A DNA stretch of 64,000 bases. Origin: Liolophura sinensis (Eukaryota > Mollusca > Polyplacophora > Chitonida > Chitonidae). Positions 1-13,576 of the stretch are shown one piece after another. Positions within the stretch are counted from its first letter, which is position 1; the number at the start of each line of letters is the position of its first letter. Below the pieces are notes generated by a model. That model had not been told where the DNA came from. It saw only the letters and a program-made list of their open reading frames with translations, and ran no database searches. The stretch is taken from assembly GCF_032854445.1 (NCBI RefSeq), contig NC_088300.1, forward strand, positions 51,203,682 through 51,267,681, in the 5' to 3' direction. The position numbers were made by a program, and so were the translations under genes.

Positions 1-1430
1 TTCTTTTAAACGAAACAAATTCTTGAAGTAAAATGTGTAAAGGATCTAGCAACATCCTGTTCATTTCGGCCTTTGATGTGACGACACGCCATACTGAGCA
101 TGTGCCAGAGATAAAGATAACAATTGAGAATGGTTGGTAGGAGACAAAATAAATACATTAAGAGGAATTTAAACGCCTTTATGATGTTATATAATTTATG
201 AAAATGAAACACAAGTATATGAATTGTTTAAATGTATGAGATGACAGATGTATATGGATATACTATTTGATATGATACTACATACTGACCGATATATGTT
301 TGAATTCAGTTTTTATTCAGTTTTAATTTTGTTATCATGTAAATAGTCCTGACAACGGATAATTCCACAAATTGCCTGGTCTAAAATAAATTGAAACAGT
401 AACACTCAACTGTATATACTCAACAACTCAACTTTTATATATACATTTTTACACTGAATTAGCCTATATAGCCGCGAGAATATACATTCCGTGCATCATA
501 TCGCAGGATAGGTAGGGCTGAAAAATTGTGGAGTTAAGCCATTATCATTCATCCTATAGATAAATACCTGGTTTACTTCATCTTTAAGCCCGTTTTTATA
601 CTTCGATCCACAAAGGACTCTCAGACTCAAAGTTCTAAACCTCAAACTATACATTAATGCATTTTAACTTTAAGTTCTACTTATGCCTCAACTTTTACAG
701 AATATTATCTGAAACGAATGCGGAGAGCGCATACATGAATTAATGCTTCAGTGCAGATTGTAAAAAAACTGTTGTACGGTACTGTTTAAATTCATTGTTC
801 ATATGTATATCCAAGTTCTGCGGACAAACCACGTACACGATGCACCGGAGCTTGTTTACCATTATCCAGACCCTGTTCTAAAACACTAGTCCAAAGAACA
901 GTGTCATTGTTGTGGAAGATATTCCGAGAATTTCCTACTCTCCGCCCAACCTACAAACAGAGATAGCGGCGAAAGATGGTACAGATTTGTGCTAATCGAT
1001 GATCATTTATGTTGAACAGACTTGATCAATTCAGTTGCAGTCTCAGTTAAATGTCAGTGTCAAAGTTGTTATATATACAAATGATTCCCTACTCCGCCGC
1101 AGATTTTTAAACGTAAGCCGTCGTAATTATTTACCCGTGTCCAGTAAACAGCCGGCCCATTAGCCCGGTGTTCGGGTCTGCTTTCCATGAAGAATCTAAA
1201 CGAAACTAGAAGGAGATCCTAGAGATGGGACATGTTTTTGATTTTCGGGTTTATTTTTTCTCTCGCACGAATAATGCAGGATGAGAAAACTACTTTCGGA
1301 GGCGGTACGCCGGAAGGCTATGGCGGTGCATTGTGGTAGAACAACAAGCAGCTTCTCCGGTCCATCTGTCTACTATCTGTTTCACAGTCTTGTTAACACA
1401 GGTAAAGTCACAGGCGATACGTCTGGATGA
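1..1430. other. AT-rich intergenic, nothing recognised
   Basis: No open frame above 70 codons, no repeat family I recognise, and no RNA gene. A slightly more GC-balanced patch (1080-1400) has no recognisable motif. Confidence 0.6.
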
Positions 1431-1434
1431 TGAT

Positions 1435-1770
1435 ACTGAAGAAGAATCCTTAACTTACACTGTGTTGAAGAAATTTCTATGAACTGATATTGTGTTGAAT
1501 AAAATCCTAACATTCATCGTGTGGATGAAAATCCAAAAGTCATAAAACTTACATCGTGTTGAAGAAATGTTTTTAAAACTTACATTGTGTTTGAAAAAAT
1601 ATCCTGTACACTGACACTGTGTGGAAGAAAATCTTTAACCGTGTTTAAGAAAATCCCGTAAATTTACATTTTGTGCAAGAATATACCAAAAAGACATTTT
1701 GCTTTTTTTCATTCTCTTGTCGAAAATCCTACATTTATTCATTGTGTTGACGAAAATCCTCAACATTAAT
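1435..1770. repeat. Degenerate minisatellite, unit roughly 40 bp
   Basis: Variants of the core TGTGTTGAAGAAAATCCT, preceded by CTTACA or TTTACA, recur about eight times (for example near 1459, 1491, 1519, 1556, 1587, 1619, 1646 and 1744). Spacing is irregular at roughly 30-45 bp. Copies are diverged, so the array is old. Confidence 0.7.
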
Positions 1771-1774
1771 TGTC

Positions 1775-3901
1775 GGCTGTGAAGAATGGTAGAGGGACTA
1801 TAAAGGAATATAAAATGTCTCAGAAATAGAGAAGTTATTTTGTGGCATACCTTTCTTCATTTTTCGTAAAATTATACCCTTTGTTTTATAGTACCTTTAA
1901 ATTTATCCGTTAAAGTCTGACGCTTAATGCTTGCCACCGTCGCATAAGTGAAATATTCTCGAGGCTTACTCATGAAAAATGTATGTCTATATTGACGAAC
2001 GAAACGGCATGGGGAGAACAGTGGACATCAGCAAAGTTTTTGAAAATGTGGTAACTTCATTTGTCATTGGTGTTTGTAGCGTACTATTTTGTGCTACTCA
2101 GCCATCGATATCCAGTGAAGCATGAGCTACAAAATATACTCCATGGATACTCTGATTCATTAATGTTTAACTCCGTGATCAAGAATTTTTAAATTTTATA
2201 ACGGCGGATGAAAAACTGAATAAAAATGAAAGAGATTGTGTTCTCATCATGTAGACATATGATACCAAAAAGATATCTTTTTCAAATGAACGTCAATCTT
2301 TAGCTATTGATATATATAATCGATCATAATTATTTGTTGTCGGTAGATGCTCTTATTGCAAAACATATAAGTGGAATTTCCAGGAGATTAAGACATGGGG
2401 AGAGTTTGTATGTGCATCTTGTATATCAGTTCAGTCCACCGCAACCATTATAGTACAATAACAACAAAAGTGTTATAATTTGCAATGCATAACACAGATA
2501 AAGGACTGTCATTTTCGACGCGATATTTAGTTTGAAAGGAAAAAATATGTTTATCCTAGTTAGATCACATAAATTAAATTTTTTTTCCAAATTCTAAAAA
2601 TTGAAAACGTCTAACTTTCGTTGTTTTCATTATCAGATTTATATAGACATAGATTGTGTTGACTGCTTTGCACCTTTGTTGTTTTTATTTTGACGGGGAG
2701 TGGGGGGGGGATTTTGAGGTATCTAATTTTAAAATAACGTGAACGAAACCTCACTTGAGTCTCAGAATAGAATGCCTGGACAATCATATTATCAGCTCAT
2801 TTTAAATCTGGCATGCTTTACAGCTGGATGGTGGAGGAGCACATCACAACAACGCTATATGTGTACAATGGAATTAAAGATAATACATCAAAGACCATCA
2901 CAATGATGATATTTTACTGCGGATAAGTACGACAGTGTATACATGCATCTTATCGCCACCATGATCAGTTATGGTAAGTGTTAGGCTGACGTGCTGTGAA
3001 ATGAGAACACTCTACTAGCTTACTTCTTCAGAAGCAATTTCTATAGGATCTGTAACGAATTAAGACATGATTTCGTACATATAGAAGACCAATTAACTTT
3101 ATCATTTATATATACTGTGTAAACGTAAGTTCGTATAAAACTTGGTGGAAAACATTTATTGTGGCTTTACTGGAAACAACGTGGCCTGATGGTAACGTTA
3201 TTCCCGGAAAAAAAATCTTGCGCTAATTGGATTTGTGAAATTGGTCTCAAGCTGTGTAATTTAACGAGAGTTGCAAGGAAGGGAGATTACTTTGGATTTT
3301 CAAGTACACAACGCTATAACGTTGACTCGTTTTCTCTGTGCATGTTAAGTGCACATGACAAAAAGTAATTGTACGACACTATATGTGAGGTGAAGTGGCA
3401 TTAAGATTGTGGAATATACCGAGGGGTTGAGAAAGGTTTCAATACCGTCTCCCCTACCTTCAGCTACCCTTTGACTTCTCCAGGTATTTTCATAGAAAAC
3501 ATGGTGCATGTCGTGTTCCTCGGTGTGTTTGAGCTGGGTGGTCTCTTCGCTCGTCCAGACAAACCGCGTCAACACGAAGGTATAGCCATTAGAAATTGCT
3601 TTTTGAATAGCTGTCTATTGTTAAGCGCACGTGTTAACCCCACCCTCCTACTGTGCTAATGGAGAAAATGAACGCTGCCAAATTTCCCATTAAAATCTCC
3701 CAGCCAGTACACTGTTGGCATATTACATGTATGGTTGCTGTTTCGTTTTTGCAATTTCTGTATGATATTTGTTTCTTTCGGCGTCCAGAAAGACTTTGCC
3801 AGATTCCGAACTACGTCGCCTTACATGTATATATTACCACTGGTTAAACCGTTTAGTATATATCAATGTCTAGTTGAAGAGCAGAGGGTTAATGCACTTC
3901 C

Positions 3902-3905
<4 letters not shown>
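1775..3905. other. Intergenic, nothing recognised
   Basis: AT-rich non-coding sequence with a short G run (GGGGAGTGGGGGGGGG, about 2695-2711). The small overlapping open frames at 3159-3968 show no domain and no consistent coding bias. Confidence 0.55.
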
Positions 3906-3909
<4 letters not shown>

Positions 3910-3935
<26 letters not shown>

Positions 3936-3936
3936 G
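3910..3936. repeat. (GT)13 microsatellite
   Basis: An uninterrupted GT dinucleotide tract preceded by a short TA run. Confidence 0.95.
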
Positions 3937-4461
3937 GAGATCGAGCATGGAGCATTATATTAACCTAGTGAAGATAGTGACAGCTTTAAGTAGTTAAAAA
4001 GCAACACTAATGGCAAACTAATGAGCAAGCGTAATGAAAAAGACTGGACGGTAGATATCAATCAATCGCACATTTATACCTTCACAGAATGCCTTAAAAT
4101 TGATTACAGATTATTTTAACAGCAATGACTTGTATAAAATTCAAATTAAAGGACGTGCCAGAAGATAGACAACACTAAATTCCATTGAAAGAATAATCTT
4201 CGAAGACTAATAAATACAAGAACATGGCTTTCTATTCCGGAGTGTATATATAATATATATTCTTGTAGGCGTTGAATAAAATGGGGAGTCATACAAAAAC
4301 GCAATCTTAGTCTTGTTACAGTAAGTTAAACTTGTTTGAAACCAACTGCATAAATGCAGGCGGCATTAAACATAGCTTCGGGGAAATGCGCACTGACACC
4401 ACTGGGGTGTTTTAATGATGTTCTAAAAGTGGTATTCACTAACTGTCATTTCTTGACGGGT

Positions 4462-4655
4462 GCCTCCATGGCGCGGGTGGTTAGCGTGCCATAGCAGCGC
4501 AATGACTCAGTAGTCGCTTTAACCAAAGCGGTCTCCGTGAGTTCATGTCCAGCTCATGCTGGCTTCCTTTGACCGTACGTAGGAAGGTCTGCGAGCAACC
4601 TTCGGATGGTCGTGGATCTCACCGGGCTTGGTTTCCTTCCATTATAATGAAATGG
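4462..4655 (+). mobile_element. tRNA-derived SINE, mollusc-type family A, 3'-truncated
   Basis: The copy starts at a tRNA-like head (GGCGCGGGTGGTTAGCGTGC as an A-box-like region, GAGTTCATGTCC as a B-box-like region) and continues through CAGCTCATGCTGGCTTCC and CGTACGTAGGAAGGTCTG. It then diverges after the ACCGGGCTTGGTTTCC block, where full-length copies continue to the TACGGCGTAAAACACC tail. It is the forward-strand counterpart of the copy at 54337-54585, and the two together define the family's head. Confidence 0.85.
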
Positions 4656-4659
4656 AAGG

Positions 4660-5530
4660 CACACCGATCCAAAGTGAACTATTCAGTCTCTAAGCGTCAA
4701 CAGAAAGTGCACTGCGATCAGTATCAGTTTATGCAAGAAGAAATATTGTTTATAACGGGATGTATTATAACTATATTTTGGAAGAGAAAATTGTAAAAGG
4801 GCCAGTTACCATCTTGGTATTACACATCTTCTTGCTTTAACTTCTGTAATATAAAGCCACTTAAATGTGTTTCGAAAATGGAAAAGTCGTAAATAGCCGA
4901 ACATAAATATAATTGCAGTATGCTCTCAAATGTTATTAACTGAAATACTAAATAATGCTTATTATTTTTTTCTTTGTGGCAACAATGTGTCGTTAGCAGT
5001 AAAGACTATCGTGCTATATACATGTAACTCCATCAGAACACATATGGAAATCATTTTATTATGATCTGTTGATGTATTCCAATGTATTTGCGAGACCCAG
5101 AGTATATATAGAAATGTTAACTTAGGTTTCTGGAAAATCTTTGTATCTAACATGTTGTTCTCATTATATCCTATTGGTTAATGTGGATAATCGCTGTTCA
5201 CTTGAGTATTTCAATTTGGCGAGTATAGCTCTACCGTCGCTACTCTTTAAAATGATAGATATTTAATGGCAGATCTTGACAAATGTATATGCTGGCTAGG
5301 GCTCTACGAGGATTAAATTGCCAAATATGTTTCTTCTATTAGCTCGCTTCTATTTTTCCACCCTCGTCAAATTTACTACTTCCGGTGAAGCGTGAGTGGT
5401 AAAGTCATCATTTTCCACTTTCCACTTAGCTAGGGAAATTTATTACAAACTTTCGGGACAGTTTTCCGATTTAAAAAGGAGATTAATAGCTTATATGTGG
5501 CCAGCTGCGCGGTCCACTGGTTCCATTTCA
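4660..5530. other. Intergenic, nothing recognised
   Basis: AT-rich non-coding sequence with no supported feature. Short open frames are interrupted and domain-free. Confidence 0.6.
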
Positions 5531-5536
5531 ACACGC

Positions 5537-5655
5537 ATGTATTATACACATTTACATATACATGTACACATACATTTACACAAACATGTACACATACATT
5601 TACTCAAACATGTACACATACATGTACACATACATATGAACATACATGTACTGTG
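5537..5655. repeat. Short-unit minisatellite (CATACATTTACA / ACATGTACACAT type)
   Basis: Variants of ACACATACATTTACACAAAC and CATACATGTACA recur head to tail with a 6-bp sub-periodicity and many self-complementary ACATGT steps. Translated, it gives a His-rich pseudo-repeat, which explains the 101-codon open frame spanning it. Confidence 0.85.
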
Positions 5656-6164
5656 TAAAGGTCTATACATGAGATTGGCTTACCCTACCCATGTCAAATA
5701 AACCAACATTCTTTAATTTCAATATAACCTCTGTAGGCCTATTATAAACCGAGGCTTTGAATTACAAAATCACAATCCAAGGTTAAGTTTTACACTGTTC
5801 AAATAACATTAAAAGCACAGCGCTGTATAAGTTGGAAAATCATTCGGAAGTTTTATACATACATTATCAAATTATTATTATATTATTAGTACTTACATTT
5901 ATAAAGCCAAAAAATATCAGCATTTCCGCGCATCACAATATATAAATGTGATACTTCGCACCGAGTAATACAAGCCCGCGATCGATGACTGGACGTTTTC
6001 TGTCTGGTTTTAAGTAGGCTCTGGCAAGGCTTAAAGCAATTTTCAAACCCACTTTCACCATGGCTTGAGCACGCTCAGTTAGAAAATAAAAACATATTTA
6101 CTTCAAATCCAGTCGGCTCCCACATGTAATGTGAGTTATACGTCATCAATAATGTATGTGTCAA

Positions 6165-6285
6165 AGGAATGAGTGAATGACTGAATGATTATATACGTAC
6201 CTTAATGGCACTTCTGCAATACTGCAGCCATATCGTCACCAGAGGTTTAAACCAGGTGACAGCTTAGTCTCACCATAAGTCTGCA
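6165..6285. repeat. Interspersed repeat family C, copy 1
   Basis: Shares blocks with 50745-50830 in the same orientation: TGAATGATTAT/TGAATGATCGT, then GCAATA(C/T)TGCAGCCAT, CTCGTGG-like, and AACCAGG(T/A)GACAG. The two copies differ by indels. There is no coding capacity; the class is unknown (SINE or MITE fragment). Confidence 0.65.
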
Positions 6286-6289
6286 GTTT

Positions 6290-7780
6290 GAGAAACTCAA
6301 ACTTTCATATATTTGTTATGCCTATCAGTAAATCGCAACAAAGAGAACATTTTCACGAAGGACAACACATATTACATATGGCGGTATAAATTAGCTGACA
6401 TATGCAAATCATTCGATTCAGCTGGTAAAACAGAGAGTCCTTTGATAAATAATAACAAAAAGAAATTTAAAGTCTTATCAACCAAATAGATTAAAATCTA
6501 TAATTGCATTTCAAGAACCATATATTATATCTATATATAGTTCTTTTCGTTTGTCCAAAACATTGAAAAATGTTTCGTAAAGGCCATGGATAATGCATCC
6601 TTTTCTAGTTCAAGAATTTGTATATTATCGGACAAGTGAAGATGTAAGCGAAGGATCTAAATAATGTCAACTTTGGAGAATAAAACTGTGAATCACACAT
6701 TCAGAAATGCATCTAAGGTTTACAGGCAGTACAGACCTGCTGTTCTCGGGGTTTGTGTATTTATGTACGTTATAATGCGGGTAATGCCGAAATCTTTTCT
6801 ATTTTATGAATACGTAACAGCCCATACTAGCTTTCACAGAAGTATAAATACAGACTTTATAGGTATTTACTTTACTGGTTTGACTGACTGTCCAAATTCC
6901 CCACTTAACGCTCATGTCTGTAGCGCTATACTAGCTGTACGGTACACTTTTGATTTATGAGACATGGCTACACCTTGCCTGATGCCGACAACTCGGAGAA
7001 GTGGCCGATAACGGACGAGCAAAACCTTCGGTCAACATCGTAAGCACAACCAGCTGGGGAATGGCCGACACGTGACAGATGTGCACGCAATGGCAAAGTG
7101 ACGAAAAACAAATCACGTCACAAGCTCTTTGAAGCTTCTCGTGATTTATGACTGTTAATGTCTTCACCTTGGCTGCTCGCTGCGCGTTTGTATTGTTATG
7201 CACCACGTAACGTTACGTTTACACATCATTCGCGTGGCCGATATTCAACTAAGGAAGGCCAAATCTCTCGGCACAACCCGTGAAGACGATTACTTCTGTC
7301 CACCCGAGTGTGGATCTATAACTGGTCAGTGAATCCTTTAACATAACCGTACCTTTGTTATTACAGCTGTTTACATTACCTCTGTACAAGTCTAATCAGA
7401 GGTGAATCTGTGAGGAGTCCAAGACTTTATCTAATTACAGATATTGTATACTGTAACTGATCGATATTTCAGAGCTGGTACGCGACGTAGTACATGGTGC
7501 GCATGAACCAAGAGATGCAAAGGCCAGAGTGTTGATATATTAGACACTACAAGAGCGTCCATTTTAACAGCCATACAAGCAGAAGAGAGTTCAACACCCA
7601 CTTTCGTCACCCTAAGGCTTTGTCTGTGGAAACAGACATAAACAACCATAGCCATTGTTTTGACCAGCTCGGTACAAATATAATTGAACTTTTGATCTTG
7701 AAATCTAAGGAGGACATGTATGGAATATACCGTCATGTTAGGAAAACTGGACATGCGATGTGGCGTCACTCGTATTCCAC
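6290..7780. other. Intergenic, nothing recognised
   Basis: Non-coding by inspection. Open frames up to 112 codons (minus strand, 7431-7769) overlap frames on the other strand and show no family resemblance. Confidence 0.5.
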
Positions 7781-7782
7781 CA

Positions 7783-7976
7783 CCATATGGCTAAAAGACA
7801 AAACAGAGTTCGCAAATGCTCATCGAAATATTTGCGTGGATTCTCAGATTATAGAAACAACTTGCTCCTAACTGATAAAAGTTGATAACATGGTGGCGCT
7901 TTTGACTTTCTCTATGTGAACTATTTCGCTTACTTTGAGCTGGAATATCTCGGTTATGCAACAGCGTGTATTTCAT
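7783..7976 (-). repeat. Interspersed repeat family D, copy 1
   Basis: Homologous to 31098-31290 in the same orientation, with blocks such as TATAACATGGTG/TGATAACATGGTGG and CGTGAAC/TGTGAAC, and a similar ATATCT block. The antisense translations share RHHVINF-QLG in both copies. The conserved frame could be a remnant of an old mobile-element frame or merely the shared nucleotides. Element boundaries are not resolved. Confidence 0.65.
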
Positions 7977-8117
7977 CGCTTAGCGGCCAAGCTAGAAAAG
8001 TACAGAATACAGTCATGTGTGTCAACCGTCAGTAAATGTTTAAGTTATGTCGAAACGACGATAAATTTATATCAAACAGAAATTCCAAGAAAGGACCTTG
8101 TTTAACTGTAGTAGTCA

Positions 8118-9070
8118 GACTTTGCCACCGTGACAGTTTGATGATAGCTTGTCGACTTTCCCAATAGAGAGGGACCATATTCACCGTGGTAGTGTCAGTT
8201 TAATGATACCCCATCGACTTCTCCAGTAGAGAGAGTCCATATTCACTGTGGTAGTGTCAGTTTGATGATACCCCATCGACTTCTCCAGTAGAGAGAGTCC
8301 ATATTCACTGTGGTAGTGTCAGTTTGATGATACCCCATCGACTTCTCCAGTAGAGAGAGTCCATATTCACCATGGTAGTGTCAGTTTAATGGTACCCCAT
8401 CGATTTCCCCAATAGAGAGAAACCATATTCACCGTGATGTGTCAGTTTGATGATACCCATCGACTTCCCCAATAGAGAGAGATCATATTCACCTTGATGT
8501 GTCAGTTTGATGATACCCATTGACTTCCCCAGTAGAAAGGGACCATATTCACCGTGGTAGCGTCAGTTTGATGATACTCCATCGACTTTCCCAACAGAGA
8601 GGGACCATATTCACCGTGGTTGAGTCAGTTTAATGATACCCCATTGACTTCCCCAGTAGAGAGAGACCATATTCACTGTGGTAGTGTCAGTTTGATGATA
8701 CCCCATCGGTTTCCCCAATAGAATAGTAATGTCAGTTTGACAATAACCCACCGACTTCCTCAATAGAGAGGGACCATATTTATCGTGGTAGTGTCAGTTT
8801 GGTTATACCCTATAGACTGTCCCGGTAGAAAGAGATCATATTCACCGCGATGTGTCAGTTTGATGGTACCCCATGGACTTCCTCAGTAGAGAGAGACCAT
8901 ATTCACCGCGATGTGTCAGTTTGATGGTACCCCATCGACTTTCCCAATAGAGAGGGACCATATTCACCGTAGTAGTGCCATTTTGATGATACCCAATCGA
9001 TTTCCCCAATAGAGAGGGACCATATTCACCCGTAGTAGTGTCAGTTTTGCTACCATGACATTTTGATGAC
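8118..9070. repeat. 62-bp minisatellite, about 15 copies
   Basis: The unit contains GTGTCAGTTTGATGATACCC, CATCGACTTCCCCAGTAGAG and ACCATATTCACCGTGGTAGT-like blocks. The 62-bp period is exact between the copies around 8221 and 8283. Several later copies are shortened to about 59-60 bp, and one near 8715 has lost its middle. The two central copies are nearly identical, which suggests recent homogenisation. Confidence 0.95.
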
Positions 9071-9566
9071 ACCCATAGACATTTCTTGAAACTGGTAGGC
9101 AGCAAGCGCACATATTTCATTGACCACGTATTTATCATTAATGATCCGAAAGTGGATCTTGAGAAAAATGGCAATTAGGTATTTTTTCATTCTTCGTCCA
9201 TAATAAATTATTCGTTTCTTTCTTTTCAATAGGCTATCTAGGAGATACTTGGCAAAAATCCATATTGGCTAATGCCATCAAGTTTTATCGCCATTTATAG
9301 TGATAAACAGCTTCAAAAAGACCCCTTTATATATTCTAAGAACTTTGTTACCGAATTCTAACTTCGTCTCTGGTTAGAAGATGTTATTTTCAGTAAGGTA
9401 ATTATTTGATATATTCTAAAATAATAGCAAATGTTAATTTAATTGGCTTTTCAATTTTTTTCCTAAAAGTCTCCAGTATAGCCTCTTACAGCTATCACAT
9501 AATATTCATGTGGGAAAATATATGTGGACATGCTACTGACACCGGTAATTCAAACACACACATAGC

Positions 9567-9607
9567 AGTACGGCATAAAACACCAATTAAATAAATAAAT
9601 AAATAAA
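9567..9607 (+). mobile_element. SINE family A, 3' tail fragment
   Basis: Reads AGTACGGCATAAAACACCAA followed by TT and five AAAT-type units. This is the terminal tail of the family in forward orientation, with the tRNA-like head and body missing. Confidence 0.75.
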
Positions 9608-9837
9608 CCCACATGGCATCCCGTAAGAATATAGTGAAGAAAATATTTTTGTACGTTTAATTATTTTTAAAGTCTAAAGAATTGCCCTCGCTGACAGTCA
9701 AAGAGTGATTGGTTTACGGCACAGTGGATCGATAAAGGTATAGGTATATGTTTGTAACTGTGATTCATAAGGGAAATGCAACTATAAACGTTAACATTTC
9801 GTAAATAAATAAGAGAAAACAGACGTATATTAACTAA

Positions 9838-10230
9838 AACTAAATTCTAGCTTTTACATGACCGTTCACTAACTTCTAGCCTACACATGACACATTCCGT
9901 TCACTAACTTTTAGTTTTTACATAACCCATTCGCTCATGAACCTCTATCCATTCCGTTCACTAACTTTCACATGACCCAGTCTGTTCGCTAACTTCTGGC
10001 TTTCACATGACCCATTCCGTTCGCTAACTTCTAGCTTTCACATGACCCATTCCGTTCACTAACTTCTAGCTTTCACATGACCCATTCCGTTCACTACCTT
10101 CTAGCTTTCACATGATCATTCCGTTCACTAACTTCTAGCTTTTAAATGACCTATTCCGTTAACTAACTTCTAGCTTTTACATGACCCATTCCGTTTACTA
10201 ACTTCTAGCCTTTACATGACCCATTCCGCA
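9838..10230. repeat. 35-bp minisatellite, about 11 copies
   Basis: The unit is TTCACTAACTTCTAGCTTTC plus ACATGACCCATTCCG. The period is 35 bp in the central copies (for example CTAGCTTTCA at 10031 and 10066). Outer copies carry substitutions and short deletions. Confidence 0.95.
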
Positions 10231-10234
10231 TATG

Positions 10235-13200
10235 CATTTATATGTATACAAGCCTACTATATGCACTGATTAGCATGTATGTATCATTTGTCAAAGCTAC
10301 AATATACAACACGCTAGGCGTGCTGGATGGAGTAACTTATATCACGAGGATCAGTACACTTTATGTAAAATGTACTCATTCTCTCTGACGGTTGAATACT
10401 GTCTTATTATTAATATATAATAATATACAAATATATACGTTACATATTTTTTGCATTATTTGACATACATACTAAGTAGGTAATCCATAGCAATGAAAGG
10501 TAGAGCTATGCGCGCATGAAGGTCATATATTCTCAGTCACTGGTGTCCACATGTTATAGAGACGAAGCTGTCATTCAGGCCGGAAATGGTTCGAAATGAT
10601 ATTTCTAATTCTTCTGAGAGCCAAAGCTCACTTGTGATAACTCCCAGGATCCTTTGGGAATCGACACATACTCAAGTGGTACAAACCTTGTAACAAGAAC
10701 AATAGAGTTTAATTTTTCAGACAAAGATTGTATCTTTTCCAAGAACCGAGGCTAAACGTCGGTCAGATGTAACTAATTACCCGAACGCGTAGCTGCCAAA
10801 GCATAGTGGAGAACAGAAACTAACACGGGCTGACTGAGGTAGGCCAAGAATGATACTGAGTAGAGGTCTGGTACCATGAACAAGCTGCTCGGCACATGCT
10901 GGTACATTGTCTGATAACTGCCTCAACGACAACAACAGATTTAAACCCGGTTTCCTCTCTAGAGAAGGAGCAAAGGTCACGAAAATATTTGCTGTGTCCG
11001 CTACTTTCGTCCCAACCTGTTTCCATTGAGAACCGGAAACGGTGTGTGCTGAAGACGCTAAAACTCGCCAAGTCTCTTATACATGTCATATGTTTGAAAA
11101 CATGGCGGCACTACAGCGCTGATCCTCCTCAAAAACTTTAAAGAATCGGTTAATATAAAACACCTGTTAGAGGTTTTTAAACGTGCGAACACGGACTATC
11201 ATCAAAAAGGATTCCTTCTCTGGGCAGATAGCATAGAGGAACATCTTTTCGTGCATTACATTTTTGGATGAGTGGATTCCCTTTAAAAGTTGACATGTGT
11301 TCCAGCTGATCTGTTAATGGTAACGAAAACAAACGAATTCTGTTATCTTTGCGATATGCTTTAATGTCTAGGGTTTTTAGTTCAGACAGAAAACATATGG
11401 AAGTGTGTGCGATCAATAATTCTATCACTGTACGCGTTTTATCAAGTTCTCATTGCAAACACGTTTTGCAGGCGTATTGCAACTGCGCCAGTGGCATTGC
11501 TGTTGCTATTTCATCTCACTACGATTTCGACGAATTGACTTCGACAAAATAAAGAAATCAGAGTAATCCTTCATTCTTCTGAACATACTCGCGTCACAGA
11601 AAGTGATATCTTGTGTGTTGTCTTGTAAAGAGATAACCTTTTCTCTATAGATAAAATTAACATTTATATGATACTGAATTTACCCCACAATATGTCATGC
11701 TTTCTATATTCGTGAATCCTAACACTGAAATCCCTTAGCAGGTGTCTACACTGACAATCTATATCTACCGTGGCACTTTATTTCTTTATTAATGAAGATC
11801 TCTAATGCATTTACCATGACCCTGGACTCACGGATGTGACATTTGTGTCTAAAGATGGCCTTGGTCAATCGTCATTTTAGTAAAAATATAATCAAATGTA
11901 GCGAAATCGTTCTTACAACGATTGTGAAAGGATTATTGAATCATAGATTGCTATATGGTTGCTAAAAGTTCAGAATCTTTATGAGCCGTGGAAATAAATC
12001 AAAGCATTCAATCTCACACTGTGCTTCCAATCAGTTGCACTTCTTCGGTCTACATGTCAAAATTTTGAGTTACATCAGATTGTGAGGAGACTAGGAAAGT
12101 GTAATATGTATTGGATGACATAGCTTGTATGATTATGATCGTGCACTTGCTATTGTTGAACTGCATATTACTTTTATCTCGGCCACTGTGTGGCTGGCAT
12201 GTTAATTTTACCACTACCATTTCTCACGATTTAGGACAGTCTGCTTGACGGTTCAAGGGAGACAACCCATTGAAGCAAATTTGCCAACTCAGGCTAGGTG
12301 CTGCTTTTCTGCGCCGATGTATCAACGAGAACTGAATTTGAACGTGGTCTCTGTAAAGCGCTAGCATTTCAAATAAGTCCGTCCTTCGATTTTGGACACT
12401 GGATCCCAGTTTTGATTAACGATGTAAATTCGTCGTAGAGAAAATAAAGTTAGCTAATATTTGAAGAGACACAAAGCTTCAGCTATTAATTTCACACATG
12501 GATAAAATTCTTGCAAATTCTTGTGCAAAAACCTCTTTTTTCAATTTTTATACAATATGCTATGAAAAAAGAAGAAAAAGCCTCGTTCATGTCACACACA
12601 CCTTAATGTGTACAAAAATCTCTCCATGAATTTCTTAAAAAGTCTAAAGAGATTAGTAAAGCTTTGGATATTGAAGTTTTCGGTAGCCTTTATGCACTTT
12701 ATAATTCAAACATACAGCCCTTTCCTTGGAACAAATAACCACTGCATGTTGAAGATGAACTATTCATGATTCAAAACGGAACATATGTGAGTATGTTGCA
12801 GATTGACAATGTTTACCACAGCGGAGATATCATATTATGTTCTGTTTCCTTCTATTTAGGTATATAGTGCGAATAGTATATATATAAATGTAGCCTTCTA
12901 AAACAGGCAGTTTTGAACCATACAATGGGTTTAACGTCGTGAGATCACATTCATATGTCCGACCTTCTTGAATATTGTTTTCTCCTTCTTAATTTCAGGG
13001 AGTAACATTCGTTCAAACAACATGTACTTTAATTCTACGATGAAATATACATCAAGATCTGTTGAAATATGTAACTGGACGATAATTTACACAGCAGGCA
13101 GTCCCTGTTATTGTATCCCATAGTGCGATTTGAAGAACTAGTTATATCGTTGTGTTAGGCTGATAGTCAGTACCCGTAGTGACTGGTTGTCAGTTCTTTA

Positions 13201-13498
13201 AAATTAGTGCTTTCATTAATGGACATATGACACCATGCTTATGTCATCTGTATTTAATGTCGGTATGGCGTTTCAGCGAGGCGTTACTACAAATATGCCA
13301 GCGTTAGTTAATATCAGCCAGGAAAGCGAGACACCGTCGGGACATGACAGCAATGACAGAGACAGCAACGTTGAATTATTTTTATTTAACTTCATGTGGG
13401 TTGTTCCAAGCGTAACAATGAAGAAAATGCTTGTTGTGGATTGTGGTTATTACATGTTGTAGTGTGCGAGGCTAGTAATCCGTTAAATTTCACATTTC

Positions 13499-13500
<2 letters not shown>
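10235..13500. other. Intergenic, nothing recognised
   Basis: Over 3 kb without a recognisable gene or repeat copy. The overlapping open frames at 10777-11552 occupy both strands at the same place and carry no domain, so I read them as chance frames. Confidence 0.5.

Positions 13501-13501
<1 letters not shown>

Positions 13502-13572
<71 letters not shown>
13502..13572. repeat. (TA)n microsatellite
   Basis: An uninterrupted TA dinucleotide tract of about 70 bp. Confidence 0.97.

Positions 13573-13576
<4 letters not shown>

Noticed and set aside
5396-5701. 101-codon His-rich frame
   Set aside because: Made by the short-unit ACATACAT minisatellite; the first codon is not ATG.
8118-10230. CRISPR-like look of regularly spaced repeats
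   Set aside because: These are head-to-tail minisatellites without unique spacers, in an animal genome.
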